Made by a program: the position numbers and the translations under genes. Below the pieces are notes generated by a model. The model saw only the letters and a program-made list of their open reading frames with translations, ran no database searches and was not told the DNA's origin. Below are positions 1-12,204 of a DNA stretch of 64,000 nucleotides, in pieces. Location: positions 20,278,883 to 20,342,882 of the forward strand of contig ML661885.1 of the NCBI GenBank assembly GCA_007570785.1, given 5' to 3'. Source of the DNA: Antilocapra americana. Taxonomy: Eukaryota; Chordata; Mammalia; Artiodactyla; Antilocapridae. Positions within the stretch are counted from its first letter, which is position 1. Every line of letters begins with the position of its first letter.

Positions 1-862
1 ATAAAGCTCTGAAAACAGTACCTGCAATTCAATATAAATATTAGCTATTAACATAGTTGTGTTGTTTTATGAAATATGCATTTATAGTCTAAGATAACTC
101 AGAGATACTAGTCAAACAGCTTATATACTTTTATGGGCAGCGCTACTCAGTGGCACAGAGGTTTTACTTATTTACTATTTGAACAAGTATGAATAAGTCC
201 CTTCTACACGTCATATTCTTTCAGGATGCTAACTGTACAATGGTTCAACCACAGGGATAATCTCCAACCTTGTGAAGCTTACTGACAAATAAAACCTGGT
301 TGAATTGGATCCTAGCAAATGAAGCACTTAGAACATGTACTCTAATGCAGGAAAGTCAAATTTTGAGAAGCAAAATTTGAATTGGGAGGAAAGAAAAAAA
401 GGGAGGAAAATCACTTTAGGACTGCCTTAGGGTAAGTTAAAGTTCAGCTCTAACTTTTTCTTGTAACTGATACTTCTGAAGTTTCACAGTGTCATAGATA
501 GTAGAAGGGGACACACATACTCATAATGCAATAAAGCACAAAGCCCGCAGGGACTGGCCCTGGGAGGACAGGGGGAGTCATTGGACAGGCTCAGTCATTT
601 GATGATGTTGATTCCTTATTGGCACCTCCGAGAGATGTTTTCTTCTTTGCCTTCTAGTTTAAGTGCAGACAAAATTCCTTACTCTTTGTTTGCCCTTAGT
701 AAAGCTGAGGCCAGGCAAAGAGTCTGATAAACACCAAGGAAATCAAAAAGAGGAAAAACAGAGAGAGTATAGATTAATTGGCTTATTAAAGGAAGGTTTC
801 TTCTTTTCAACCTGGATAAGTGCAGTCCTAGATGGCCAGGCCTACCTGTTCCTCATGAGGCC
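1..862. other. Intergenic, no gene seen
   Basis: AT-rich single-copy-looking sequence. I recognise no repeat family, exon or RNA gene here. The frames are short and without family resemblance. Confidence 0.6.
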
Positions 863-870
863 CTCTAAAG

Positions 871-1236
871 CAGAGGTGACCAACCTCTGGCACCGGTCTG
901 TAACTTGTTATGAACCTGACTACACAGCCGAAGGTGAGTGACGGGCGAGTGAGGGAAGCTTCATTGCTATCTATAATTGCTCCCCAACACTCTCCCGTCA
1001 GCCCCAGATGGGACCATCTAGTTGCAGGGAAGTAAGCTTAGGGCTCCTACTGATTCTGCATTATGTGAGTTGTATAATTATTTCATTATATTTTACAATG
1101 TAATAATGATAGAAATAAAATGAGCAATAAACATAATTCACTTGAGTCACCCCAAAACCATTCACCTCACCCTGGTCTGTGGAAAAACTGCCTTTCATGA
1201 GACCAGTCCTGGTGCCAAAAAGGTTGGGGACCACTG
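871..1236. mobile_element. hAT-type non-autonomous DNA transposon, 366 bp
   Basis: The left end reads CAGAGGTGACCAACCT, and the right end is the reverse complement of CAGTGGTCCCCAACC, so the ends are terminal inverted repeats. The flanks are an 8-bp duplication, CTCTAAAG (863-870) and TCCTAAAG (1237-1244), two mismatches, typical of hAT elements. The interior contains no transposase frame. A shorter relative lies at 14515-14705. Confidence 0.8.
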
Positions 1237-1244
1237 TCCTAAAG

Positions 1245-2860
1245 ATAGATGAGACACTACCCAAACAATTCTCCCTTTCCATCTATAGACCTTTCCTCCT
1301 ATCCCAGTTTCTAGACTGAGACTCTTCTTCCTCTAGTCAGATATGGCATGAAAGCTATCTTTAATACATACCTATTTCCAGCATATAGTATTTTCTGCAT
1401 GACTAATACTCACTTATTATTCATACATATCAAAGAAGTAGTTTTCATTGATTTAAAAACAAAATAGACCTGAAGCCCTCAAAATCACAGCTAGCATATA
1501 TATAGGGATTATGAAGCTATTTACTAAACCAGAAGAGCTGATTTTAAAAATGTTATCACTGTTAACAATTTTTAAATAAAAATAATTCTCCTCTTTATCC
1601 TAAGCAAATTCTATATAATAGACATTTTGATTAGTCAAATATTTTCCATAATTATCCTTGAATTAATATTTATGTTAAATAAGGCATGTTCCTCAGGTAG
1701 GAAAATCAAGTTATTCAACAATAATTAAATCATCACTCATAAATCTCAAGTGTAAAATAAAACATAACTTTTATTTCTACTGTCTAATCATATTTCTGTA
1801 AATATCAATAAATAATACATAATAGATTTCTGCCTCCTGGTGGCCATTTGTGGTTCTAAAAGAAAAAACAACCTGTGTCTCATAAAACACAACAAAGAGA
1901 TTTTTGTTTTAGAATTTTGTTTAAAAAGCTACTCATTCTGGAAAGCAATGGTAGGCCAGCTTGGTACCAAGAAGGAAAAAAGTCAGCAGTGGCGGCCAAG
2001 GACATGAGTGCCTTCCAAGGGCACTGTGAAACACAGTTCCCCCTTTTCACTCCATTGGCTTGAAGGTTATCAACATATGCACATAAACTCAAGTCCTCAA
2101 AATCAGTTTTGATCAAACCAAAATGTTTACCTGGTAGTTCTAATACATTTATCACAAATATCTTCCCTTAAGCCTCACAGTCCTGTTACAGTGGGGTTTG
2201 CCTTTAGCCAAATGGAATAATCTTTATGGAATATTCTTTATTTGCATTTTCCTACAGTAAGGTCTTTTGTGTCAATCAGATATGGCCACAAAAGATATGG
2301 TTATTGTTTGGTTAAGTTGCTTCACTTGGCAATAAAATAAAACCTTTGGGAAATATCAAACATGCCTTGACAGGAACACAGCATTGTATACTAAAACTGT
2401 ACGTTAGAAATGCAGGAGGTTGGTCAAAATAAAAATTTACTGAGGTGATATTTAAAACCAGGATTTATCAAAAGCTGAGTTAAATTTCGAAGAGTTGCCT
2501 CAGTAGAAATAATAGTGAAATATATTGCATGACATGTCACTAACATTTAACTAATAAATATTTAACTTAAATATTTTTAAGTTTATGATACAAAATGTTT
2601 TTTGAATGGAAGGAACATGTTTCAGTTGACAATCTTAGCAGCTAAAATTAATCTGTAAAATTCTGTAACTTTGAAATTGTTATATAAATTAACTCAAGAC
2701 TAATTAAACACCTAAATCATGTTTCTTTGCAATATGAGGGTTTAGTTGGGAAAGAAAATATTTATAATTTATTTTACATATCTCCCAATATTCCTTTGAT
2801 TAGCGCTGGTCTGCAAAAGGGAAAGAATAGAATGGATATCTTTTTAAGCATAAGTAATAA
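1245..2860. other. Intergenic, no gene seen
   Basis: AT-rich sequence without recognisable family membership. The opposed frames near 1.9-2.1 kb lack start context, splice structure or protein similarity that I can recognise. Confidence 0.55.
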
Positions 2861-2872
2861 ACATAATAAATT

Positions 2873-3151
2873 GCTGTTGCTGCTGCTGCTGTGTTGCTTC
2901 AGTCGTGTCCGACTCTGTGCGACTCCATAGACGGCAGCCCACCAGGCTCCTCCATCCCTGGGATTCTCCAGGCAAGAACACTGGAGCGGGTTGCCATTTC
3001 CTTCTCCAATGCATGAAAGTGAAACGTGAAAGTGAAGTTGCTTAGTCATGTCCGACTCCTAGCGACCCCATGGACTACAGCCTACCAAGCTCCTCCATCC
3101 ATGGGATTTTCCAGGCAAGAGTACTGGAATGGGTTGTCATTGCCTTCTCCG
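2873..3151 (-). mobile_element. Bov-A2 SINE (two A units), minus orientation
   Basis: Two successive Bov-A monomers read in antisense, beginning at a TGC-rich microsatellite. A perfect 12-bp target-site duplication ACATAATAAATT flanks it (2861-2872 and 3152-3163). Confidence 0.92.
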
Positions 3152-3408
3152 ACATAATAAATTAACTGAATCCAAATTACTAAACTTACTTGTATGTAAA
3201 ATATTTTGTTAAACACTAGTGAAATTTGTTTGTCTTTTAAACTATTGTTTTGAGATATAAAAGGATTACATTTCTATTGAAGAATGTCCTCTTATATAGC
3301 TGAAGAAAACAATGAATTCATGAGAAAAAATAATAAGCTTGACATATAAAGGACAAATTTCATTTATCATGACAGCTTTTTAATATACTTTAACATATAT
3401 TTTAATTT

Positions 3409-3520
3409 TAGGTCTGGGAGTGTAGATGAGGGAGTTGGTGATGGACAGGGTGGCTCGGCGTGCTGCAGTCCATGGGGTTGCAAAGAGTCGGACATGACTG
3501 AGCGACTGAACTGGACTGAC
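3409..3520 (+). mobile_element. BovB LINE 3' end, severely truncated
   Basis: It matches the last ~110 bp of BovB in sense, ending in the characteristic GACTGAACTGGACTGA-like tail. Flanked by ATTTTAATTT at 3399-3408 and 3521-3530 (10-bp duplication). Confidence 0.85.
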
Positions 3521-3530
3521 ATTTTAATTT

Positions 3531-4023
3531 AAAAAATGTTAATAGAAATACTTAAACATATATCAAGTAAGAAGTTGTATGATGAACTCTATCTAGTAAT
3601 TATCCAGCTTCAACATCATCAGTTCTTGGGAAATCTGGTCTCATCTACACTCTCAGACTCTAAAACTCAATGGGATTAGTTTGAGGAAGATTCAGACATC
3701 ATATTGTCTTCATTTTAAATACTTCAGTTTGTATTTCTAACAAAAAATATTGTTTTATATATTATTACTGTAGCATTATCACAACTAAAGAAAAAGAATA
3801 ATGTCTTATTATCAAATTGTCACTATTCCACTCTACAATGATCTCATAAAATGACTCTATCATTAGTTTGAATCTGAATTCATAAAAGGTCCATATATTA
3901 TAATTTTGAGAAGTCTCTTGAAGTTCCTTTTTAATTAATAGGCTTTATTAATTAGAATAGCTTTAAATTTTGGACAGAGAGTCCCTGTCCAAAACTGGCA
4001 GAGTTTCAAACCCTGTTACTAAC
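3531..4023. other. Intergenic, no gene seen
   Basis: AT-rich sequence; nothing assigned. Confidence 0.55.
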
Positions 4024-4037
4024 ATCTTATATTATTA

Positions 4038-4197
4038 CGATTGTTGCTGTTGTTCAGTCACTCAGTTGTGTCCCACTCTTTGTGACCCCATGGACTGCAG
4101 AACACCAGGCTTCCCTGTCCTTCACCATCTCCAGAGCTTGCTCAAACTCATGTCCATTGAGTCAGTGATTCCATCCAACCATCTTGTCCTCTGTTGG
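4038..4197 (-). mobile_element. BovB-derived 3' fragment, minus
   Basis: Antisense BovB 3' sequence (GTTGTTCAGTCACTCAGT onward). A diverged 14-bp duplication, ATCTTATATTATTA at 4024-4037 and ATCTTACACTATTA at 4198-4211, marks the insertion. Confidence 0.85.
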
Positions 4198-4211
4198 ATC
4201 TTACACTATTA

Positions 4212-4920
4212 TGGTACATTTGTTCAAATTAACAAATATTGATATATCATTAAGGACTAAAGTTTATATATTATTCAGATTTCCTAGTTTTTACCTAATG
4301 TCACTTCTCTATTCTGGGATTTGATTCAGGATACCACATTATGTATACATATTGTCATATTTCCTGAGGCACTTCTAGCCTTTGACAGTTTTTTAGACTT
4401 ATCCTTATTTTTAATGACTTAATTCTAATGAGTACTGGTCGGGTATTTTGTAAAATATCCCTTAGTTGAAATTTGTCTCTGATGTTTTTCTTGGGGTTAG
4501 ACTCAGGTTCTGGGTTTTGAGAGAGAAGATCACAAAGGTGAAGTGTCATTTTCATCACATCATGTCAACATATGCCACATATTTGATGTCATGTTGATGT
4601 TGACTTTGACTTCCAAGCAGAAGTTCTTTCTGTCGGGTTTCTCCTTTGGAAAGTTATTCTTATTCTTTCCCATCTCTGTGCTGTACCCTTCAGAAAGAAG
4701 ATGTGTGATATTTAGAAAGATGTGCGATCATCATGTACAAGCCCACGCGAAGGAGTGGAGAGTGATATATCCACTCCTTTAGGGCTGGAGTATCTATAAT
4801 TCACTTAGGATTTTGCATGGAGATTTGTCTCTTTTCCCCCATGCATTGATTTATTCCACATTCATGGGTCATATATATTCATGTTATACTTTGGATTATA
4901 TTCTATGTAATTTAATATGT
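4212..4920. other. Intergenic, no gene seen
   Basis: AT-rich sequence with short overlapping frames on both strands and no recognisable product or repeat. Confidence 0.5.
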
Positions 4921-4926
4921 AATGCA

Positions 4927-5150
4927 CGCATGCGTGGGTGCTCAGATGTGTCTAATGCTTTGCAACTATGGACTATATAACATATAGATTGTAGTCTGCC
5001 AGATTCCTCTGTCCACAGGTTTCTCCAGGCAAGAATACTGAAGTGAGTTGCCATTTCCTCCTCCTGGGGGTCTTCCTGACCCAGGGATCTAACCAGGGTC
5101 TCCTGCATTGGCATGCAGGTTCTTTACCTTTGAGCCACCTGGGAAGCCCT
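4927..5150 (-). mobile_element. Bov-tA SINE, minus
   Basis: Bov-A unit followed by the tRNA-Glu-like head in antisense, ending at the diagnostic GCCACCTGGGAAGCCC. Confidence 0.9.
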
Positions 5151-5639
5151 CTATATAATAAATAATGCAGAACAAAATTGTTTTGTTTATTACTCAAATA
5201 GTTTCCAGCTTTGGTCACTAGGGATTCTCTCTGTTGCTTCCTGTGCCTCTTTGACCTATTTCCCCAGTGTGGAGTTTTTTTGAGGGCTTTATTCCTTTCT
5301 AGAATGTCAAGATGATTTACGGACATTTTGTGTATTTCCTGCCCCGTCTCAAAATCTGTCATTTCTCCAAGAATCTCTGGCTGTTTTATGGGAGAAGGGG
5401 ACTAGAAACTAAGATCTGGGTGCTAAACGTGCACATTGCCACTATAGTCTCCTAAATTTGTAATGATTTTTTAAATTTGCATACATTAAACCTCAATCTT
5501 TGGGGTGTAAAGTTCTACTTGTTTTTACAAATGCATAATGATATATATTCAGTATTTCAATATTGTATACAGTAGTTTTGCCACTCTAAAAATCACCATG
5601 CTTCACCTGTTCAAGGCCCCAGCTCCTCAACTCCAAACA

Positions 5640-6480
5640 GCCATTGAAGTTTTTACTGTATCTATAAGTTTCCCGTTTCCAGAATGTCATATAACTGAAA
5701 TTGTATACTATAGTACAAAGCCTTTTCAGATTGGCTTTATTCATTTAGCAATAGGCATTTAAGCACTCTGCAGTTATCCATGTCTTTTTATGACTTGATA
5801 GATCATTTCTTTTTATAGCTGAGTAATACGGCATTGTAGCCAGAGTTTGTTCATCCACTCACTTATTAGAGGTCATCTTGGTGGCTTCCAGCTTAGGCAA
5901 TCGTGAGTGAAACTCTTGTAAATATTTTTATGAAGGTCTTTGTGTGGACAAAAATTTTCACCTTAAGTTGGTAGACACCTAAAAGCATAATCACTAGATT
6001 ATATAAACACTATATTTAGCTTTGTAAGAAATTGCCAAACTATTTTTCAAAGTGGTTGTAACATTTTGTCTTCCCACAAGAAATGAATGAGAGTTCCTGG
6101 TGTTCTGGGTCCTCATCAGCATTTGCTATTATAAGTTTTTTGAAATGCTGTCATTCTAATAGGTGTGTAGTACTGTCTCAGCTTCCTTATAAGTTGCAAT
6201 TCCCTAATGACAAATAATGTTGAGTATCTTTTATATGCTAATTTACCATCTGTATGTCTTCCTTGGTGAGGTATCTATTCAATTTATTGCCCACTTTCTA
6301 GTTGGGTTGTTTGTTTTCTATTTTTTGTTTTCAAGAGACATTTCTATATTCAGGACAGAAGTCCTTCATAAGATAGATGTTTTACAAATATTTTCCCCAA
6401 TATGTGGCTTTTTTCCTTTTTTAAACAGTGTCTTTCACAGAGCAGAAATTTTTATTTTTAATAAAGTCTAAATTATGCAT
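5640..6480 (-). mobile_element. Old L1 LINE 3' portion, minus
   Basis: Resembles the antisense of an old mammalian L1 3' end, including the stretch around GCTGAGTAATACGGCATTG and GGTGAGGTATCTATTCAATT. Heavily decayed, with no long frame. Confidence 0.7.
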
Positions 6481-6769
6481 AACTGAGTATAATTCTCTCT
6501 CTTATAATATTGTTGTCATTCATTTCTTTTATTCATATGCTAAATTTATTCATATCCAAAATTGTTGCTATTATCACTTGAAGCAGTTATCATTAAAAAT
6601 AAGAAAAGTAAAATAATTCTTAATAATAAGAACATAGGTAAAATATAAATACATTTACTTATTAAGTAAAAATAAACAAAACAAATCTTATTAAGAATAA
6701 GAAAAATAAAAGATTTTGTTTTACTATCATTTATTCCTTCTCTTCCTTATGTTCTTACTTTCTTTATGT

Positions 6770-6935
6770 AGATTCAAGTTTTTGTCCTATATCATTTTCC
6801 TTCCCTCTGAATTCCTTCAGCTACTGTTTTTCTGAGAAAGTCTTTATTTGTCATTGATTTTTTGAAGGATAATTTCATTAGATATGTAATTCTAGATTAG
6901 TATTTATTTTTCTAATACTTCAAATACCTTTCAGG
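6770..6935 (-). mobile_element. L1 5'-region fragment, minus (tentative)
   Basis: A short stretch (GAGAAAGTCTTTATTTGTCA ... GAAGGATAATTTCATTAGAT) resembles antisense L1 5' sequence; a related stretch occurs near 50.4 kb. Confidence 0.5.
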
Positions 6936-7864
6936 GGTGTTCGTTCAGAAAAACTAAAAATCCCATTTCAAGCTCTAAAGAATATTGGTGTTTCAATTTC
7001 ACAAGGTACAAATAATAATGAATTACAATTTAACATTTGATAAAGGCCTTCTTGAAAATAAGGCCTAGAGGAGAGGGTGATTCATGGCTTTCCTGAAATA
7101 GTCCTTCATTGTGACCTAAAAGCTTGGACTGGGTATGAAATTAAACACTCAATATGCAACAGACTCAAACCAAATTACTCAATTTCCCATTAAAAAAAAA
7201 AGAAAACCTTCTCAGAGTTATGATTTGTCTTTAAATTCTCAGCACTGAGAAAACAATATAAGAAATCACCCACAAGAAAAAAGTATTTCTCAGCTTTTAC
7301 CAAAAATCACAGATGAAAACATTGGGCAACATTCCTTATACACAGGCCCTCTGAATAAATTCCTCTGAAAGTTAATATGAGGTCAGAAAGAATGTATTTT
7401 CTCAAGGTATTAAAAACAGTATTTCCTTCCTGGAAAGCTAGCCTGAGACATAAGTGAAACATACAAAATTTGAATAAAACAAAACAACAAACTAGAGATT
7501 CAGGTAAAACCAGACAGAATGGTGAAACTGAAAGGACTGCTCTGACCACGAATACCCGTGACTCCAACACGATTCTCAAGTCCACAATTCCACTTAGTAT
7601 CATTGACTTTAACCCTAACCTACTAAATATAAACTGTTTGACACCTCCTGTGTGCTGCAAACAAACAATATTACCTGGATGATCAAGCCATCAACCCAGC
7701 TGCCCCTTGGGGCACACCCTGGGGGGAATTCAAGAAAAACAGGAATCTGGCCCTAGAAAGTTAAGGTGTGTATCAGAAGATTACTTTCAATAAACTCGGG
7801 CTCTTGCATCTCACCATACAAAGAAAAGCACTAAATTCATTAACTTAATATATATGGTTTTCTT
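6936..7864. other. Intergenic, possible unclassified retroelement
   Basis: No family assigned. A canonical AATAAA at about 7790 before CTCGGGCTCTTGC and the composition near 7.68-7.83 kb are vaguely LTR-like, but I cannot place ends or a duplication. Confidence 0.3.
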
Positions 7865-8486
7865 TAATTAGCAGTAATATTTTCTTTAATGTTTTAATTG
7901 GTGGAAAATTGCTTTACAGTGTGGTGCTGGTTTTCTGCCGGACATCAATGCAAAGCAGTCACGGTTATACACACGCCCCTCTTTCTGCAGCCTCCCTCCC
8001 CCCACATCCTACTCCTCCGGTCATCACAGGTTGGCTCCCTGTGTTATACAGCAACTTCCCACTAGCTATTTTATACATGATAGTGTACATATGTCAATGC
8101 TACTTTCTCATTTCATTCCACCCTCTCCTTCCCTTGCTATGTCCACAATTCTGTTCTCTCCTAGGTTCACCAGTGCCATTTTTCTAGATTCCATATGTAT
8201 AGGCATTAATATAGCATACTTGTTTTTCTCTTTCTGACATACTTCACTCTGTATAAGAGGCTCCAGGTTCATCCAACTCACTACAACTGACTCAAATCCC
8301 TTCCTTTTTATGGCTGAGTAATATTCTATTGTATATGTGTGCCATGTCTTCTTTATCCATTCATGTGTTAATAGACATCTAGGTTGCCTCTATGTCCTAT
8401 TATAAATATTGCAGTAATGAACACTGGGGTACATGTGTCTTTTAAAATTTTGGTTTTCCCATAGTGGGATTGCTGGGTCATATGGT

Positions 8487-8698
8487 GTATGTGTGTACTA
8501 AATTGCTTCAGTCATGTCCAACTCCTTGGGACCCCATGGACTGTAATCTGCCAGGTTCCTCTGTCTGAGATTCTCCAAGCAAGAACACTGGAATGGGTTG
8601 CAATTTCCTTCTCCAGGGGAACTTCCCAACCCAGAGATTGAGCTGGCATCTCTTCCATCTCCTGCTTTGGCAAGTAGGTTCTTTACCACCAGCACCAC
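8487..8698 (-). mobile_element. Bov-tA SINE nested in L1, minus
   Basis: Antisense Bov-tA. It is flanked by a perfect 14-bp duplication of L1 sequence, CTGGGTCATATGGT (8473-8486 and 8699-8712). Confidence 0.93.
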
Positions 8699-8755
8699 CT
8701 GGGTCATATGGTAGATTTATTCCTATTTTCTTATGGAATTTTCATACTGTTTTCT

Positions 8756-8891
8756 TTCTTTTTTTTTAAATTTATTTATTTTAGTTGGAGGCTAATTACT
8801 TTACAATATTGTAGTGGTTTTTGCCATATACTGATATGAGTCAGCCATGGGTTTACCTGTGTTCCCCATCCTGAACCCCCCTCCTACCCAC
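8756..8891 (-). mobile_element. Short L1 3' UTR insertion nested in the older L1, minus
   Basis: Starts with a poly-T (antisense poly-A) and continues into the ruminant L1 3' UTR (GTTGGAGGCTAATTACTTTA). The 10-bp duplication ACTGTTTTCT lies at 8746-8755 and 8892-8901. Confidence 0.9.
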
Positions 8892-9401
8892 ACTGTTTTC
8901 TATAATGGCTCTATCAGTTCACATTCCCACCAACAGTGCATGAGGGTTCCCTTATCTCCACACACTCTCTAGCATTTATTGTTTGCAGAATTTTTTGATG
9001 TTGGCCATTCTGACTGGTGTGAGGTGATACCTCACTGTAGTTTTGATTTGAACATGTTTATTTGGTCATCTGTCTGTCTTCTTGGGAGAAATGTTTGTTC
9101 AGGTCTCCTCCCATTTGTTTGATTGGATTGTTTTTCTGATATTGAGCTGTATGAGCTGCTTATATATTTTGGAGATTAATCCTTTGTTAGTTGCTTCCTT
9201 TGCAATTATTTTCTCCCATTCAGAGGATTGTCTTTTCATCTTGTTCATAGTTTCCTCTGCTGTGCAAACGCTTTTAAGTTTTATTATGTCCCATTTGTTT
9301 ACTTTGCTTTTATTTCCATTAATCTAGGAGGGTGGGTCAGAGAGAATCTTGCTGTAATTTATGTCAAAGAGTGTACTAATTAGGAGTAATCTGTTTTCTT
9401 T

Positions 9402-11525
9402 CTTTCAAAAACTCTTATATATCCTGGCTCCTCACTTACCTCTTCAGAACAGTCCTTCAAAGCTATCTGAGAGGCTTAAGTGCTCAGTAACAAAACATTA
9501 ATTCTCAGCTTTTAGGTGGTGCCTTTATTTTCAGTCAACAGTGCTCAATAAATTTTTATACTTATCTTAACTGCCAATTATACCTCCATTTTTCACTTCA
9601 TTTTTCACTGTGGACATGACAGCCAAGATAAATAGAATTAAAAGTACTTGAAAGGCCCAAATCCACAGTCATAGACTTTGAAAGGTTCAAATTTGTGGAG
9701 TACTAGTGAAATGCATTCAGAATTTTAATCTAAGATTCATAAATCCTCTACATTCTAGAATTTTAATACAGGAGCATTTCCTAACTATTCTGTCTACCAC
9801 TTCTGTCAGGTTTGAGAAATATAATAGCACACTGTACTGATGTCACCATAAAAGCAACAGAACCAGAAAGGCTCACATTTCTGAATGCTATTATACGCCT
9901 TCTATTAAAATGAAAATGGACACTCCTGTACTGTTGAAGAGCCTCTTTTCAAGGGCCAGGGTAAACTCTGACTGATTCCAATGAAATGATCTGAATTTTC
10001 AAGCCCTGCACATGTCAGCATTCCAGTGAAGAACTAGGACAGACAGGAGTTGTTTCCATTCACACAAAAAATCCGCACACTTGATCTGACTTGTCTTGTG
10101 TACTTAACAAAACCACAAGTGGTGCTATCCTGCTTAGAATCAAAATGCTTCCTGCTATTCTCAACAGAATTTAAATTTGTCTCCTGGCTGTCTTGCAATT
10201 GTCTTTCTCTGTGAAGCAAGACACCAAATAGCCCCTTTAGTCCCAGTTTGCCTGTTAGGATAGGCCATTTGCTTTGGGGATAGAAAGCAACTTAAAGAAT
10301 AACAGAATTGTTTCTTTCCTAATTTTGGTTGAGAATGACCACATTTATTTCATAAAAAAATAACAAAAAAGCTTATGGTTGAGAATAATATAGGGTTTCG
10401 TTATAAAGTTTCAGTTACATGTCCATGGAGAACAATCTCCCTAGGAAATAAACTCTTATCTACAGTTGCCTCAAATATTTACTATTCCAAGGATATGGGA
10501 TAAAGTAAAATTAAAGGTTTGAGGCAATTATTTTGATTTCAATTGTGGTTGAAGGTACCCTGTCACACTACTCTGAAATTATCAATGGATTAAATATTTT
10601 GCAAGCTATGTAGACTATAAATTTTAGTAGACTATAAAAAGATCCATACAGCAAGTATTGCTAGACAATTATGGGGAGAGTTCTCCTTCTTAGTTTCCAC
10701 AAGTATGCAGATAAAATTAGGCTAAAATGAAATATCAAGGACAACTTTAAAAAAATAAGTGTGTTACAAGTGGATAATTTTAAAAGTAAGGAAGCAAGAG
10801 AGGCCAATATGCACTAAATGTCTGTGTACTTTGTCCTCATAGCGGCCTTGAATATTGAATCTAAGAGAATACATGTACAGAGATTAGTTCTTCCTTCCAA
10901 AGTTATCAACTGTGAATGGCCCCCTGCATATTCAAACTCAGTTCATTTTGTTAGAAATATTCTTATACATGCTCCACAGAGATGAATTAAACAGCGACTT
11001 CTACCCTTGGTATAATGGTTGCATAAGCATCAGGTTTATATTTAGCAGCATCTGTTGCTATTGTTTCTTCAACTCAATGCCCTACTGCATCTCCACAACA
11101 GACTCAGGCCCTATTAGAAGGAATCCAGGAGGGACACTTAAACATGCCATATTAGTGCAATAGTTTTGGCAACAGGAAACCAATATGATATCCATCGATG
11201 ATCTACTCCTTATCTGTGAATGATTCATATTTTTGTAGTAGATATATCTTTCTTTGATGGCCTAAAGCAAATTAGGAAAAAACATCCCCACTGAAACTCT
11301 TCTCTCTTCCCTTATCTTCCCACTGTTAGCATATGTTTGTTTATTACTTTGTGTATTTGTGTATACATCTGTCTTCCAAATTGTAAGTTCCTTTGAAGGC
11401 AGCAACCATAAAATCTGATTTTGTATTCTCTCTGCTGGAAAGAAAAATCTCTTAACACACTGTGCTTATGCTGTCTCTCTCTATATATATATTTACATAT
11501 ATACACACATATATATCTGTCCTGT
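9402..11525. other. Intergenic, long stretch without recognised repeats
   Basis: About 2.1 kb of AT-rich sequence in which I recognise neither young ruminant repeats nor a coding pattern. A TA/CA-rich microsatellite lies near 11480-11518. Confidence 0.5.
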
Positions 11526-11527
11526 GC

Positions 11528-11749
11528 ATGCATATGCTCAGTCGCTCAGTTGTGTCTGGCTCTTTGCAACCTCATGGACTGTAGCCCACCAGGCGCCTCT
11601 GTCAATGGAATTTTTCAGGCAAGAACACTGGAGCTGATTGCCATTTCATTCTCCAGGGGATCTTCCCAACCCAGGGATCCAACCTGCGTCTCTGAAGTCT
11701 CCTGCATTGGTAGGCAGGTTCTTCATCACTGCACCACCTGGGAAGCCCT
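11528..11749 (-). mobile_element. Bov-tA SINE, minus
   Basis: Antisense Bov-A unit plus tRNA-like head ending GCACCACCTGGGAAGCCC, just downstream of a TA/CA microsatellite. Confidence 0.9.
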
Positions 11750-11766
11750 ATGTGTATGGTGGTGAT

Positions 11767-12199
11767 TGTTGTTGTTCAGTCGCTCAGTCATGTCTGACTT
11801 TGCCACCCCATGGACTGCAGCACGCCAGGCTTCCCTGTCCATCACCAACTCCCAGAGCTTGCTCAAACTCATGTCCATCGAGTCAGTGATGCCATTCAAC
11901 TGTCTCATCCTCTGTCGTCCCTTCTCCTCCTGCCTGCAATCTCTCTCAGCTTCAAGAACTTTTCCAATGAGTCAGTTCTTTGCATCAAATGACCAAAGTA
12001 TTGGAGCTTCAGCATCAGTCCTTCCAATGAATATTCAGGACTGATTTCCTTTAGGATTGACTGGTTTGATCTCCTTCAGTCCAAGGGACTCTCAAGGGTC
12101 TTCTCCACCACCACAGTTATAAAGCAACAATGCAGTATCCAACCTTCATTTTCTGCATTGCCAAACTGATTCTTTACCACTGAGTCACCAGGGAAGCCC
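11767..12199 (-). mobile_element. ART2A-like SINE (tRNA head fused to BovB-derived body), minus
   Basis: Antisense BovB 3' sequence from GTTGTTCAGTCGCTCAGTC runs about 350 bp and passes into an antisense tRNA-Glu-like head ending GAGTCACCAGGGAAGCCC. This tRNA-plus-BovB structure is that of ART2A-type elements. Confidence 0.8.
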
Positions 12200-12204
12200 A
12201 TATA

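Larger units (their letters stand above)
7888..9376 (-). mobile_element. Artiodactyl L1 3' portion, minus, with two nested insertions
   Basis: Antisense L1 3' UTR and ORF2 C-terminal coding region, parallel to the better-preserved copy at 46.6-48.6 kb (shared GCTGAGTAATATTC, GGGATTGCTGGGTCATATGG, CCACCAACAGTG). A diverged long target-site duplication with core TAATTAGSAGTAAT occurs at about 7865-7887 and 9377-9401. A SINE and an L1 3' end are inserted inside it. Confidence 0.85.

Noticed and set aside
2873..3151. Regularly spaced similar units, checked as a possible CRISPR-like or satellite array
   Set aside because: They are two Bov-A monomers of one Bov-A2 SINE with a single flanking duplication; CRISPR arrays are not expected in a mammalian genome.
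7307..7682. Overlapping frames on both strands (117 and 70 codons)
   Set aside because: No start context, no similarity, and both strands open over the same stretch, as expected by chance.
8498..8707. Frames such as VVKNLLAKAGDGRDASSISG that recur many times in the window
   Set aside because: These are translations of Bov-tA SINEs, recurring wherever a copy lies; not genes.
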